Program-made: the position numbers and the translations under genes
Notes under the pieces: generated by a model
Database searches by the model: none
The model's input: only the letters and a program-made list of their open reading frames with translations
Told to the model about the DNA's origin: nothing
Assembly: GCF_020379485.1 (NCBI RefSeq)
Contig: NC_063439.1
Coordinates: 12,440,466-12,504,465, forward strand
Length of the DNA: 64,000 bases
Source of the DNA: Brassica napus
Taxonomy: Eukaryota; Streptophyta; Magnoliopsida; Brassicales; Brassicaceae
Direction of reading: 5' to 3'
Part shown: positions 10,843 to 23,797 of the stretch, piece by piece
How positions within the stretch are numbered: the first letter of the stretch is position 1
Layout: the number at the start of each line of letters is the position of its first letter

Positions 10843-11827
10843 AAATGTAAGAAAATAACAGTTTCGTTTATCAAGTGATTTATATCAATTTATTTTCTAT
10901 ACAAACTAACAATCCCTAATATCTCTTACACTGCACCCATGATCTCCCCTTGAAATCGTTAAACTTTCTCTCTCACTCATGTTGCCATATATATATCTAA
11001 ATCCATTTAGAAATTGTTTTTTTGCAACAACTCCGTTGATTCTCTCTGAAATTGTAAATTCCTTATTTTTTTGCTCTAGTTTCATTAATCAAAAACTTTT
11101 ACGAAACATATAACCACTGCCAAATCTACAATTTTAGATAATGGCTTCGATTGGTGTGATGTCATATTAGAGTTAATTTACAATAAAAGTTACATCAAAA
11201 TGTAACTTTTAGTAAAATTTATGTTGTAAAAGCTGTAGATTTATATAGTGGGTTCACTGTAAAAATATGAGCTCCTAAACTTTTAAAGTAACTAGCTGGT
11301 AACATTTTTCATGTACAAATGTAGTATTTTTTATTTAAAACAAAAATAATGACAGTTACTATTTATAATGTTAACAATAATAACATTTATTATGAATTTA
11401 ATAAAATAGACTGAAAAATAAAATTTACAATAGAAAGGTGTTTATATATTTACGTAATTTTGTATATAAAAATTTTAGTTACCAAACAAAGCTAATAGTT
11501 AAAATTAAAGAAATACTTATGTTTAAATAATAATTAAAATAATATAAGAAATTTTTTAAATATTTTTGACAAACTAGTAGATAATTAAGTGAATTAATTA
11601 AAAATGATTTAGTAACTGAAGGAAAGTAAACGTGAGAAATGTTTGCCATGCAATTAAAATATTAAATTTAAAAATAAATAAAAAGTAAACGTAAGATAGT
11701 TGATAGAAAAAATAACTACTGGCTCAAATTCTAATACATACGATTTTGCTTGATGTTGATTAATCTTTTGAGTTACCAATTTTACAAAGGATATAACTCA
11801 AAATTGTACCTCAAATATAACGCATTA
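10843..11827 (+). repeat. Dispersed repeat, copy C (uninterrupted)
   Basis: Homologous to copies A and B but without the MITE. It contains the B-copy integration site intact (about 11170-11200) and extends to AATTTTACAAAGGATATAAC near 11778, also present in copy A. It stops at the Helitron-like CTAG end at 11828. No coding sequence. Confidence 0.6.
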
Positions 11828-12253
11828 CTAGATCCTGACCCGCACGCCCGCACAAGTGTTTTTTTTTTATAGTTACCTAAACATTTCAAAACACAACAAT
11901 TTAATGGTTTTATTTTATCGTTTCATTTGGATCGGTTCGGTTCGGATGGTGTCGGGTTTAGATCCAGTTTATATTTTTTATAAAATCTGATAGAACCAAA
12001 TTATAAATATTTTGAGTTTGATTCAAGTTTAAAACCAAAATTCCGAAAATGCCCAAAACCTAGAAAACTCGAAAAAACTGGAGCAATTCAGAGGTTTTGG
12101 ATATCATTTACTTATAAATATCAAAAAAATCTTAATTCAGGTAATTAATATTTTATTTTATTTTGAATATTGAACTACCCGCTCGGTTTTGGTTTTTGGG
12201 TTTAGAGAAATAAGAATCAATTGAGTTTTGTTGATAGAAATCATTGGGCTTTT

Positions 12254-12302
<49 letters not shown>

Positions 12303-15300
12303 GCCGGGAATCATTAATAATACTTCAAATTAAAAAAACAAATCAAGGTTAAGTACTAATTGTACTTTAGTTTTAATAGTTTAGACGTCTATACATAACA
12401 TTTTGATTGTTTATATGTTGTAATTTATTGTTTCAAATATTCAATTCTTTTAATTGTTTGTTTATATGAATGTATATGTACTTTGTAAAAATTTGTAATG
12501 TAATCTAACAAAATATAGGAACATATATATAATATTATATATTAACTGTTAAAATGGTGAAACTCTAATTTTATGTTTCTTATAGTTTAACTAATATAAA
12601 TAAATTTTGGTATATATATGTTATATAGTGTAATGCACCGAAGATACATCTAATCTATTAATAGTATATATATTAGTAAGAGAATTTATAAATTGATCAG
12701 TGGGTCCATGTGCTAAAATAATACATTAGAATAAGCCATAGAAAGCGCCTAACTATTTTTGTTGACAAATTTATTAACTTGTCTGTTTTTTTAAAACACT
12801 ATTAACATGTCTCTTTGTTCACTAATATGTTTAGGCACAGGAATTTAGTTTCGGTTGCATTCGAGTTTGTTTGTTTTCGGTTTGGTTATAGCTTTTAGGT
12901 TTTCAGTTGTAAGAGATTTACAAACTGTTTGGTTATTTATGAACTTGAGTTTGGTTTCGGTTTTGTTATTTTAGTTTTTGTTTGGTGTGGATAATAATGT
13001 AAGCAACCCGACAAAATTTCAATTTTGTTCTACTTTGGTTTGCGTTTTTGGATAGTTTTGAATAATTTGGGTAAAAATATCGGATCTCTTGGATAATTTA
13101 AATATTATTGATAAAAATATTAGGGTGATTTGGTTATATCGGAAAATTAAGATAATTGTAAAAAATTGGATAAAAAGTAATAGGGTTATCAATTTTTTTG
13201 AATAGTTCGGTGTATAAATAATATTTTTAGGAATATAAATTGTATTTGGATAGTTTGGTTTTCAGTTTAGATCTGTTTAGTTTTGGTTTTACTGTTTTAG
13301 AGATATAAGAACCATTTGGCTATTTGTGAACATTGATTCAGGTTTAGTTTTTATTTTATTTTATTTGTATTTCAGTTCGGATCTTGACTTATCAAATTCC
13401 AATTAAACAATATATCTTGTATTTGATAAATAGCTTATTAAAATTTATTTTCAGGATATATTTTATAAATTCCCGATATTAAGACTGTTATCATATTAAA
13501 ATTGTTGCAAATACCAACTTAATAATTACAAAGTATTTTGAGTATTTCGAGGTTTATAAATATGAATTTTTATTAGATATTCTTGATAATATATAAATAA
13601 ATATATTACTGCATAAAATATATTTTTGTATTTGAAATATTTAGTAAATAATAAGGACTGGAAAGATATTCTTAAAATTTCTACATCATATATATATTAA
13701 AACAGAAGTCACAACCTTAATTCTTTTGTGAATTTAAAAAAAAATGATCCTAATAGACCTATTACTAGAAAGTCATATTACATTTAATCTCTAATCTTAT
13801 CACTTAAATTTTGAGCCTACCAGAAATTTTTATTGGGCTATCAATAATTAAATTTAAACAATAGATGATCCATTGGATTTATAGATAATATAAATTAAAT
13901 AGATATAATTTAATGTTGTAATACTATACATCCATATTTTAATTATTTAAAAAATATTTGTCAATGTTAACTTTTAAATTATAAAGATTTTTTTTTAAAT
14001 AACAAAAATCATATTATCTAACAATGATTAATCTTTACAACCTTAAACCAATGAATTTTTTTTTTAAACTATATAGTTTATTTTAAAAGTTAAACAAAAA
14101 CTAAATGTTTAATTATTTACTCGATAATATAAATCTATGCAGCGAAAAGTTTAATTTTTAAATACTTTCTAAATCTGTGAAATGTTACAATATCTTTGGA
14201 TATGACAATAAAATAATATTGTACTAATCTTTATATATATAGTTACGATTTTAATAATAAAATAATAATCCAAAAAATATATATAGAAGAAGATACAAAT
14301 ACATGTGAAAGTTTGAAACAATCTATTCAATAAAAAACATATACCGTAAATTTATTATGTTTTAAAAATTGATAGACACATATATATTATAATATATACC
14401 AATTTAGAATTGAAAACAAAATGTTTATATAAAAATAAATGTAACTATTAGATTTGGTCCTATTTATTTTAATTTTAATAATCTCTCTTTTAATGATCAC
14501 AATCTAGATCGACTCCCATTTATTTTCAAAATATTAGATTTGGTCCTATTTATTTTAATTGTTTTTAAAGTGTATATGTTGTTGGTTTATTATATATTAT
14601 ATATGGTTATATATGTAAATGCTTTTCTTTATTCTGTATACAATACTCTATAATAACTATATTATTGATTTATAGAATAAGGCCCATTGACTATTTTGAA
14701 ATGTTTCCAAATTGTATATATTAAAATATAGTAGTGTATAAAAATATTTTAATACAGTCATATGTAAAAAAATAAATGTAACTATTTATTGAGATATTTC
14801 GTCAAATGCAAAAACCTTACAGATACTCTTCAATACATAAAATACAAAATCTAAAATAATAATCCTCAGTATCATAAATCCATACGTAAGATATTTTTCT
14901 AATTGCTTGTTCAGTATTTTAATGACATACTTTAAATGAATATGCTAGAATAAAAGGATTTAAATTTCGTTCAGTAATGTTTTGTTGGGACTAATTTAGA
15001 TAATATTTTATATGATCCACATTTGTTAGTCTAATTGTAAATGACTAAAGAAACCGTAATGAAATCATAAATATCTAACAAAACTCCTTATAATACGAAT
15101 GTATTGTATTTCTTTTTTGAAATAGTTAATATGTTTTTATAATTAATATAGGAGTGGCAGACCAACAATTAACCAAGGAACATTTGTTTTGATTTATGCA
15201 GACTAAATCATACCGAAGCATTATTGTTAACAAACCACGAGATTTTAGGTTCACTCAGTTTTGTTATTTAAGTTTAAGTACACGTAAATTTATTAGCAGG

Positions 15301-17997
15301 ATTAGCAAAGTTATAAAACAGACATTGTTTAAATTCAATGGCATTCCTTGGTAAATATTAAAAAAAGTAAGAGTTAAGTACTAATTGCACTTCAATTTTA
15401 ATCTCTTACTAGATCTGGACCCGCCTGACCGGGCGGATTTTTTTTTCTGTTTACGTAATGTAATTAAATTTTTTACACCATGATATAATGTATCAAAATT
15501 TTAATACAAATTATGATAAAATTATATCACATAATACAAATATTGTTGTAACATAATTTGACACACTGTGGCAACAAAATTGATCACACTGTGGTAAGGT
15601 AATTTAACTTGGGCCAAATTTCAATTGACAACCATTAAAATATGATGAAATAAAGAATTATGAGTGAGTATGATATATGAAGTAGATAAATAAGATATAT
15701 TTTTTTACGGAAATTAATTTATTCAACGGCTACGAAAAGGTTACTTATTTAAAATTTGATTAAGATTTGTTTATTGTGTGTTATTGTGAAACCAACAAAT
15801 AGAAAAAGGTAAGATTATATTGGTGAAATTTGAATATTGCGTTTATTGTTTAGTAGTTATGGATCAAATTTTATTGTATCTTTACTGTTCCGAAATTGAA
15901 GGGGAAATCTTGTTTAGAAACAAATTAGTAGATTCTGCAAATATTTCTATTTTTTTTTTCTGAAGTATAAGATTGTTGGGCGGAGGGAAAAGTTTTTTTC
16001 AATTCAAAAATATTAGATTTTAATTAAGAATAATGATTATTAATTATTTGGACATATGGAAGTCAGTACAAATAAGGTAAGGATTGAATATAAGTCCAGT
16101 GGAATATTTCAATATAATAAAGTTTTCTTAGTTTAATTACTTATAAAGCTTATATAATTTGATGTTCGTGCAGGTTACGTAAGCTAAGGATGGGATTCAT
16201 ATAATAATAAGCAATGTTACGGGGTCTGTAGCTCGTAGGGGAATTATTTATGTTTGTTCCTTTATATAAAAATATGTAGTTTGTTTGAATTTGAGTTATT
16301 AAAAAAAAACAATGAATATGTGGAAAAGATATTTAATGGCATTAAACTATAAATATTGTGTAATTTTTAGGGTTATTATATAAGTGTATTTCTGTTTTAA
16401 TAAAGTAGATATATTAATAGAGAAACACTTAAAAATTTATAACATGTAGTTTGTATTAATTAAAAAAAATGTCCTGATGAGTTGTCACGTAATTGAAATG
16501 CTAATTTTGCTTACTTAATGGCTTGAGAATCAATTGAGAATTTTGTTAGTCAAAATTAAATTACTAAGAAATGTTATATTATATAGTATGTCCATTATGT
16601 ACCATTCACTTATCAAAATGATATTATTATATACTTTTATTAAATAAAACCTACAAAATTACCTAATTTGATGGCGATTAATGATTTTAAATAATAAAGA
16701 TTTGCTAACAATCTGTATAATTTCTATCATTTATGTTTAATTATTTATTATTAAAATAAATTACACAATTACATTAAGCATATAATAAAAACTTAAGATT
16801 TGTTTTCTATATGTTGTATTTTAAATTTTTCAAAACAAGTATAAATTACCAAAACTGTTAAAATTCTCACATAAACATTTGTGATCAAAGTTTAAATTAT
16901 TTTCTATAATAAAATACAGTGATTATAAAATCATATGAATAAAGAATTTTATTTTACTAGATGTTTATGTTAATACATATTTCATACCGTTTAAATTAAA
17001 CTATACATCATATGAAAATACATACTTATATTTTGATATCTGCGTTGAACATATATAGAAAAGTTATTATTTTAATTTTGAAATCTTTATTGTTTTTTCT
17101 AAATGATTATAAATTATTGAAACCACAAAATATTCCACATTAAAAAATCGTTGGTGTAAAATTTTGTTACATGCAAATAATCATAAAATCATACGAGTAG
17201 AAACCTCATTTAATAAATATTCATATTAAAATTATACTATATATATATGTTAATATAATTTAAATTTAATTATATATCATATACGATATATAAGATTGAT
17301 TGTTTTGACTTATTTACCCTAAAATTATTGCGAATAAACAAGAGCGGTCAATTACTTTATATGCGCACGCTAATTTATTACATAATAGTAACTGATTTCT
17401 TAGTTATTTAATGTATACTTATTATTTCATTATTTCATAATATGCAGAAAAACATAAAATAAGTGATAAATATAAAATATTTATTCTGTACAGGGCACGA
17501 ATCTTAACCTAGTATGTATCTTTTTAATAATATTAAATCTTAAATTTTTTAAATCTCATGCAAAAACAAAATAACGAAATGAAAATAAACTTAAAAATAA
17601 ATATTTATATCGATCAATAACCAAAATGAAAAAATAACGACACAAAAATGAGAAAACTATTGAAGATAGATGATTGACACGTGAACGTAAACTTCTCATA
17701 ACCATAATTAACTTTTAAATTGCTAAATCATGATATAAAAACTGAACTGAATAGTACGCCTGAGATTCTTTGGCCTAAAAGTTAGGTTCTTATGCGATAA
17801 ATGATTTTTTGACCTCAAATATTTTTAAAAATGGGATCAGCTCATAAGTAAACAAGTTATGTAATTAACAAAAAAAATTAAAAAATTGTTTAAGGGCCAA
17901 AAATATTAATTCGAGCAAGAACATAAATTTTATTTTCCCATAAAATATTTCTTAAATAATTTCATATAAAATGCGCAAGGCGCATGTCTTATCCTAG
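11828..17997. mobile_element. Helitron-derived AT-rich block with several termini
   Basis: Helitron-like ends cluster here with no genes between them. Minus-strand 3' ends (CTAG followed by T, behind a GC-rich stem) lie at 11828 (GTGCGGGCGTGCGGGTCAGG before CTAG) and 15409 (CCGCCCGGTCAGGCGGGTCC before CTAG). A plus-strand 5' end, TCATATATATATTAAAACAG after an A, is at 13686. Plus-strand 3' ends are at 17512 and 17997, the latter with the hairpin ATGCGC-AAG-GCGCAT. 13686-17512 could be one element, but nesting is likely and pairing is not certain. The intervening sequence includes runs of GGTTTGGTTTTCGGTT-like low complexity (11930-12240 and 12840-13380). No open frame over 60 codons that looks real. 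Confidence 0.5.
12258..12301. repeat. (TA)n microsatellite
   Basis: About 22 uninterrupted TA units. Shorter TA runs occur at about 26068-26092, 29073-29092 and 31171-31198. Confidence 0.9.
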
Positions 17998-18610
17998 TAG
18001 ATTAGATCATTCAAACATAAATTCAAGAAATAAAAAATAAATCATGACCGGTAACATTTTTTAGTTATTTTCATAAATCAAACTTAATCACTATATATTA
18101 ACTCATGTCACCAAATTGTGGCATAACAAATAATAGTCTTCGAAAAAAATTTCTTTCAATGAAATGAGGAAAATAACATAATATGCTATGGATTAATTGG
18201 CGGAACGTACTGCAAAATTAGATGATGAAGATTAAAGTTCAGGTAAGTGAAACTAAAAACACCCAAACTCTTCATGCTCAAACTCTTTTCTCCTTCAGTA
18301 TATTTATAATTTTCTCCTTTCGTAGATTTTGACACAAGTTACATACTACATAGTAAAAAAAGGTAAAGGTTGGCAAAATATGTAAATAACACTTTTAAAA
18401 AGAACTAAATCATATTTTTGATTTGTTGAAATATTTTTATTTGTGCCGTAGTGATAGTTCAGAAACTTGAGAATCACCATAAGAAAAAAATAGTGTGTTC
18501 GATTGTGTGTTCTCTGCGGATCAAAAATCACTCTTCAGAAATTTGAGAATCACCATAAAACACACCACTGGATCAAAAATCCAGGTTTTTGTTGCGTTAT
18601 ACTTTCCAGA

Positions 18611-18823
18611 TGGAGGGAGCGAAACGATAGACGTCATGGTGCTACGCCTACGGTCGCAGGCTCTCTGGCTAAGATGATTGATAGGCAGGTTCAAAACTGG
18701 TGCCTAACAGTCGCTGCTACAGTCAATGGTTCGCTTCAAGGGTCTAGCCTTTATTTTGTTTTCAACAGTTATCATTTTCTGTTTTTGTTAGAAAGTCAGT
18801 TAGATCCAACACGATACACTTGA
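18611..18823 (+). mobile_element. LINE fragment (region between zinc-binding and RNase H domains)
   Basis: Reading from TGG at 18611, the frame gives WRERNDRRHGATPT, then LAKMIDRQVQNW, the typical junction at the end of the reverse-transcriptase zinc-binding region of Brassicaceae LINEs (compare WKERNDRRHQKG in the LINE at 36762-37791). The fragment decays after about 18720. Upstream there is a short direct repeat, CAGAAAYTTGAGAATCACC, at about 18460 and 18536. No clear poly(A) or target duplication was found. Confidence 0.6.
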
Positions 18824-19300
18824 TGTACAAAAATTAGTTTTTCTTCGAACAAATTTTACATATATTAAAAAAAAGGTGAGGATAATTAGAAGGCAACAAA
18901 ATTGGTAGGGAAAACAAGAAAAATTCATATGTCTACTGTTTAGATCAAGACCTAACTTGATCAGGTTGGTTTTTCTTATTCATTATTTTCTGTGTTTATA
19001 ATCTCATAGAAATGTGGTGAACTTTTTTTGTTTATTTTCAGACCAAATATATACAATTTTCCTTTTACGTTTTTAATTGCAATTTCTGTTAGAATCTAAA
19101 CTTCTATATTTTTTATGCAGGTGTAGTATAAAAGAAATCAAAACTTAGAAAGTATGAAAATAGTAGTACAAAAACATGTAAAAGAATAATAGTAGTACAA
19201 AAACATGTAAAAGAATACTCCAAAAACAAAAATATATATAAAACAAGAAAGACTACAAAAATATTAACCTCAATTATATACAAAATTGAGGTTGTTTTTT

Positions 19301-19603
19301 GGGCAAATCTCCAAAATAGCACATTTCTAAGTTTATATCACAAAAATAGCACTCAAAAACTAAAATGACCAAAATAGCATTTTATCTTTTGAAAATTTTA
19401 AATTTTTTTATTTTTCAAAATTTGAAATCTTATCCCCAAAACCTCACTTCTCAACTTTAAACCCTAAAACTTAAACTCTAAACCCTAAACCCTAAATTCT
19501 AAACCCTAAACTCCACCCTTTGAGTGTTATTTTTGTGACTTTTGGCCTTGAGTGCTAGTTTGAGAACAAAAACTTGATTTAGTGCTATTTTGGTCTTTTT
19601 CTC
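19301..19603. mobile_element. Mutator-type MITE with internal telomere-like repeats
   Basis: The left end GGGCAAATCTCCAAAATAGC and the right end, reverse complemented as GAGAAAAAGACCAAAATAGC, are imperfect inverted repeats. The flanking TTGTTTTTT at 19292-19300 and 19604-19612 gives a 9-bp duplication. The centre contains AAACCCTAAACCCTAAA (about 19475-19510), the reverse of the TTTAGGG-type repeats at 3.9-4.5 kb, which suggests that region derives from related elements. Confidence 0.7.
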
Positions 19604-19879
19604 TTGTTTTTTTTAGTTAAAATTTTGCAAAAGATATGCTTTCCCTCAATTAAACATTCATATGGAATGATTTATTTTGGTTTTGGAAAATAGATTAATA
19701 TATAATGTTCATCTTGTGTTTGGACTATTGTAACATAAACAACAAAATTTTAATTTTCTTTAAAGTTTACCAATTAATATAACTCCATAAATAACATTTA
19801 TTTCCACTGTAAATTATATAACCCACAAAATAACATTTTACATTGTAAATTATAAAACAAATGCATAAAATTATAAAAC

Positions 19880-19912
19880 ACATGCCCAAGTGTAACACGG
19901 GAGATATACTAG
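19880..19912 (+). mobile_element. Helitron 3' terminus
   Basis: GCCCAAGTGTAACACGGGAG followed by ATATA and CTAG|T matches a Helitron 3' end with a short imperfect stem. The partner 5' end is not resolved. Confidence 0.4.
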
Positions 19913-19919
19913 TATGTAA

Positions 19920-22026
19920 TAAATCGGATATCCTTGAAAGAGCTTATATTGATATTTGATGAGATACTAAAAGTTAATGAGTGAAATACAAGTTTAAAAA
20001 AGAAAAACTAATTAGCCATCCCAATGTAACATATGTGCTGGACTTTGACATGTGCAAATTTTTTTCTTTCATTTCAAAATTTAAAGGGTAGATCAAATAA
20101 TATGTTACAACTGTAACTTTCAGTTTTATAACAATTTAGAAGTTTAAAGTTTTTAATTTGGTATATAAAAAATGAAACTTTATGTTAAGATCTAAAACAT
20201 ATTCAATGTCTGGGTATGCGAGAAGTGATTTTTGATACAAATTACAAAAGAAAAATTCATATTACAAAATTGTATTCACATAGTGTTAGGTTTTAACAAA
20301 TACTTTATGACTACATCATAATTTTAGTTTTTTTTTTATAATAAATAATTTCTGTAAAAATTATTGATGTAATTTTAATTTATACTGCATTATTTAACAA
20401 ATTTATATTTTATGAAAAAATACTTGTCAGATGTAGAATTTGTATACTTAATATTTTTTACTTAAATTTAGACTTTTAATAAATATAATTATCGGAGAGT
20501 TAAAATATAATTTTTTTTGTTAGTAGAGTCTTCTTGAACTAATACTGATTTAAATGATTATTTTATAATATTCACAAAAGTACGTTGAAAAATAAATGAA
20601 AGTTGTTGTTTTTTTGTATATATGTACTTAGATTATTTATAATTTATAAAAATAATGGTATTATTAGTTTTTTATAATTTAATTTTGTTTATATAAAACT
20701 ATAATTTTTAATTAATGAATTGATATCAATTTAAATTAATACTTTAAATTAATATTTTAAATTACTACTAATTTCATTAATTATTTAAAACAGAGATTAT
20801 AAATATTTCTATGGTATTTTGTTATAATTAAAAATAATATACATGTACATTTAATATAAAAGAAAATGATAATATTATCAATAAAATAATTTATATTTAA
20901 AATACAAAGATCTATAGTAATAGTTTTATAACATGTGAGGTTAGAATTAATTTCATACAATCCTTTACAAATTGATATGATAGAAAGTAATTTCGTAAGT
21001 TCGATCTTGATAGATAAGAGAGTTGAACCGAAAAATACAAAATACAAAGAATAGGCAGCTAAATTCAAGAACACTTGTGCTAGCTTTTGTTGAAGTCTTG
21101 TTCGTCCTGTCTTCCATATGAGGATTGTCACGAATCATATCATATGATATTCACAAAATTAACTAATTATCTAGTTTTATGCTTGAGGTCCACTGCAGAC
21201 GGACCGTGAACGCCGGAGAAAGGAGACATTTGACATAGACTTGTGTCACACAGCCACACATTCTTAAAGTCTCTTTCTTTGCATCTTCATCATGTATTCA
21301 AGTCCAAGGTTTTCTATGTCTTGCACGTCTTACAAAGAGAAAAATAGACAGGAATATAAGAGATTTTTACTTTCTTTGGTGATTTTTAATCGTTTTGAGA
21401 AGAGTCCCAGGCCAACCAAACTACAAAGAATCTAAAAACTTATTTTAAGAGGTTAGCATTCTTTTTAAATATTAGGAGGTTTGAGCCAAATCTTGTGAGA
21501 GATGACAATTAAATTTCACATCGAAAATATAAATAAAGAAATGTCAAATTCTAATTAGTACGAATCATTTAGAAAATGAGTCCAAAAATAAATCTAATCA
21601 GACCAGCAGCCTCGTAGCCCCAAATGAAACAACAGAAAAATGGAAATGGGTTCAAGAAAACCCAACAATTGATATTGGAGTTGGGATAGACGAAAAATCT
21701 ACAAGAATACTAAAAATACCTTTCAATAGAAATGTGAGATACATGGCAGAGAATATTTTTTTTCAATGTTTATTTTTTTATTCTTTTTAATTTAAGTATT
21801 GAAGCAAGCATAGAACAAAATTATTCAATATTAAATTCAGAAATGAATAGTAAGGAATAATTATTTTTCCTGCTATTTTGTTTCTCTTCTTTGTTCCTAT
21901 TATTTGTTTGGTATTCACTAGTTAAAGTCTAAAAGAAATGTATTTTTTTTTGTAAAAGGGCCAGTTAAGGATAATATTATCATATCAAATTTGGTCATAA
22001 TTTATAATATTATTTAAATATTATAA
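19920..22026. other. AT-rich intergenic DNA, no gene seen
   Basis: Very AT-rich sequence with short inverted ATTTAAATT-type strings (about 20730-20765). The only open frame over 100 codons (minus, 20781-21131) is low-complexity and matches no family I know. No splice-compatible exon series was found. Confidence 0.4.
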
Positions 22027-23583
22027 AGAAAATTGCCAAAAAATGCCACAATTATAATACCATTTTTCATGTTTACACTAACCATTTTTACTCTGATCAC
22101 TTTTAAGAGTTTTTTTCAAATATGACCCAAAACAAAAAGTCAAACACAAAACTAAGGGAGAAAAATTCTTAAGAAAACTTAGTCAAATTCACAAAAGATA
22201 AAACATTACATAAGTTCAAAGATAGAACACTTTCATTAGATACATAAGTATAAAGTATATCTTATGATCTAAGAAGACACATTAAACCATGTTGTTTCAT
22301 ATTCTTGAAATTACTTAACACTTTTGAAAATTAAATAAACATATCTTAAAGTTACTTAACAAATTTACAAAAACTAACATATGGAAATCTTCTCAATTAG
22401 CTAGAAACTTTACTAAGCATGAATGTTGGTAACCTCATAATATTACCAATTAAGTTATAAATTTCATTCATTAGCCCCCAATATTGACTAATTATATACA
22501 TGAATTAACAAAAAAAAAAAAGTCTTTATAGTTTTAGAGAAAATGAAAATTTATTAAACATTGACGCAGACGACTTCCACGAAGGTCGTCTGGTAGACTT
22601 CTAGGAATTGTTCCATTTATTTTGGTTTTGCAATTGATTTTCTGACTTACATGGAAGTCGTCCATCTTTGTTTGTTAAAAAACAAATTTGAGGCGAGTTC
22701 CATGAAAGTCGTCTAGGGTAAAATGGATTAGTTTTGCATTTAACCGGATTGTGTCAGAAATTTGATTTTTTCTGGACAACTTACGTCCAGTAGAAAATTA
22801 AAAATCAATATTTTATTATACCTAGACGACTTACATGGAAGTCGTCTCGAATTTTTTTTTAACAAATAAAGATGGACGACTTCCATGTAAGTCGTCTAGA
22901 AAAATACATTTAAAAGTCAATTGCAAAACTAACTTCTGTATTGACCAGAAGACATCCATGTAAGTCGTCTACAGCTAGACGACTTACCCGGAAGTCGTAT
23001 GAACGAACAGATCTGAAAAAAAAAACTAATTTCAAAGTTTCAACAAGTGAAATAACTTGTTTAGCACACAAAAGTCTTCTTCAAGTATCCAGAATCTCAA
23101 AAAAAAAAGTGACCCACCAAGAATTGTAAGCTTCAATGGCTCTATGAACTAAAAAAAACTTTTAGAATCAAAATCTTGGGTTTTTTTTGGATGAATATGG
23201 AGAGAAAGTGAAAGAGATGTTGTTTTTAGTTCATAAGAATTAAGAAAGAAGAAGTGTAAATCGATTTGAGGTGCATTAAGAGCTTCAAATTGGTTGTTCA
23301 TGGAAGTTGGTGTATTGATGGCAATGGCAATCTTATAAATATTTGAAGAAGATGAAGTTGAGAGAGTAAAAAGACCATTTTTGAAAAGAAAAAAACTATT
23401 GGCATTTTCGCGAATAATATGAACTTGTGGGGTGAATAGGACAAAAGAAAAATCCAAAAAATATGGGTTAGTTTTACGTTTGACTTTGAGTTTTGAGTCA
23501 ATTTTGAAAATAGCCAAATAACTCTTTAGCGGTGGTAAACACAAATAATGGTACAAACAAAATGGTAAACATGAAAATTCTCC
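22027..23583. mobile_element. Mutator-like non-autonomous element carrying a foldback
   Basis: The left end (AGAAAATTGCC... TTTTCATGTTTACACTAACC) and the right end read in reverse complement (GGAGAATTTTCATGTTTACC ... TTTGGCTATTTTCAAAATTG) share inverted terminal sequence, including AAAGTCAAAC further in. The flanks ATATTATAA (22018-22026) and ATATTAAAA (23584-23592) agree at 8 of 9 positions. A second member with a perfect 9-bp duplication lies at 28124-29210. The interior holds the foldback at 22626-22934. A 135-codon open frame on the minus strand (23556-23149) is rich in Ser, Leu and Phe, matches nothing I recognise and is probably fortuitous. No transposase. Confidence 0.6.
22560..23010. 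repeat. Foldback with repeated GACGACTTACATGGAAGTC palindromes
   Basis: The motif GACGACTTACATGGAAGTC, or its inverse or close variants, occurs at about 22570, 22650, 22700, 22832, 22874, 22955 and 22980. Each is itself a near-palindrome. At a larger scale, 22626-22720 is the inverted repeat of 22824-22934: both contain GCAATTGA, TGGAAGTCGTCCATCTT and TTTGTTAAAAAA in mirrored order. A transcript would fold into an arm of about 95-110 bp with a loop of about 100 bases. Confidence 0.75.
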
Positions 23584-23797
23584 ATATTAAAATGAATATT
23601 TTACATTTAAAACTTAGTCTAGATTATATATATGATGATCTATCGTGTTAGAAAAATTTATACAATATTATTTCTATATATTTAAACTAAAGGATGCCAA
23701 ATTTCTATTAAGCCTGATTTTGAAAATGCAAATAATTTTTTTTTTCCAAACAATCTTTGATTAAAAATGATAATTTTAGAATATGTTTTAGTTATTT

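Noticed and set aside
20781..21131. 116-codon minus-strand frame
   Set aside because: AT-rich Ile/Leu/Tyr-biased translation typical of chance frames in this DNA.
23149..23556. 135-codon open frame on the minus strand
   Set aside because: Low-complexity Ser/Leu/Phe composition, no recognisable domain, lies in the right part of a Mutator-like element.
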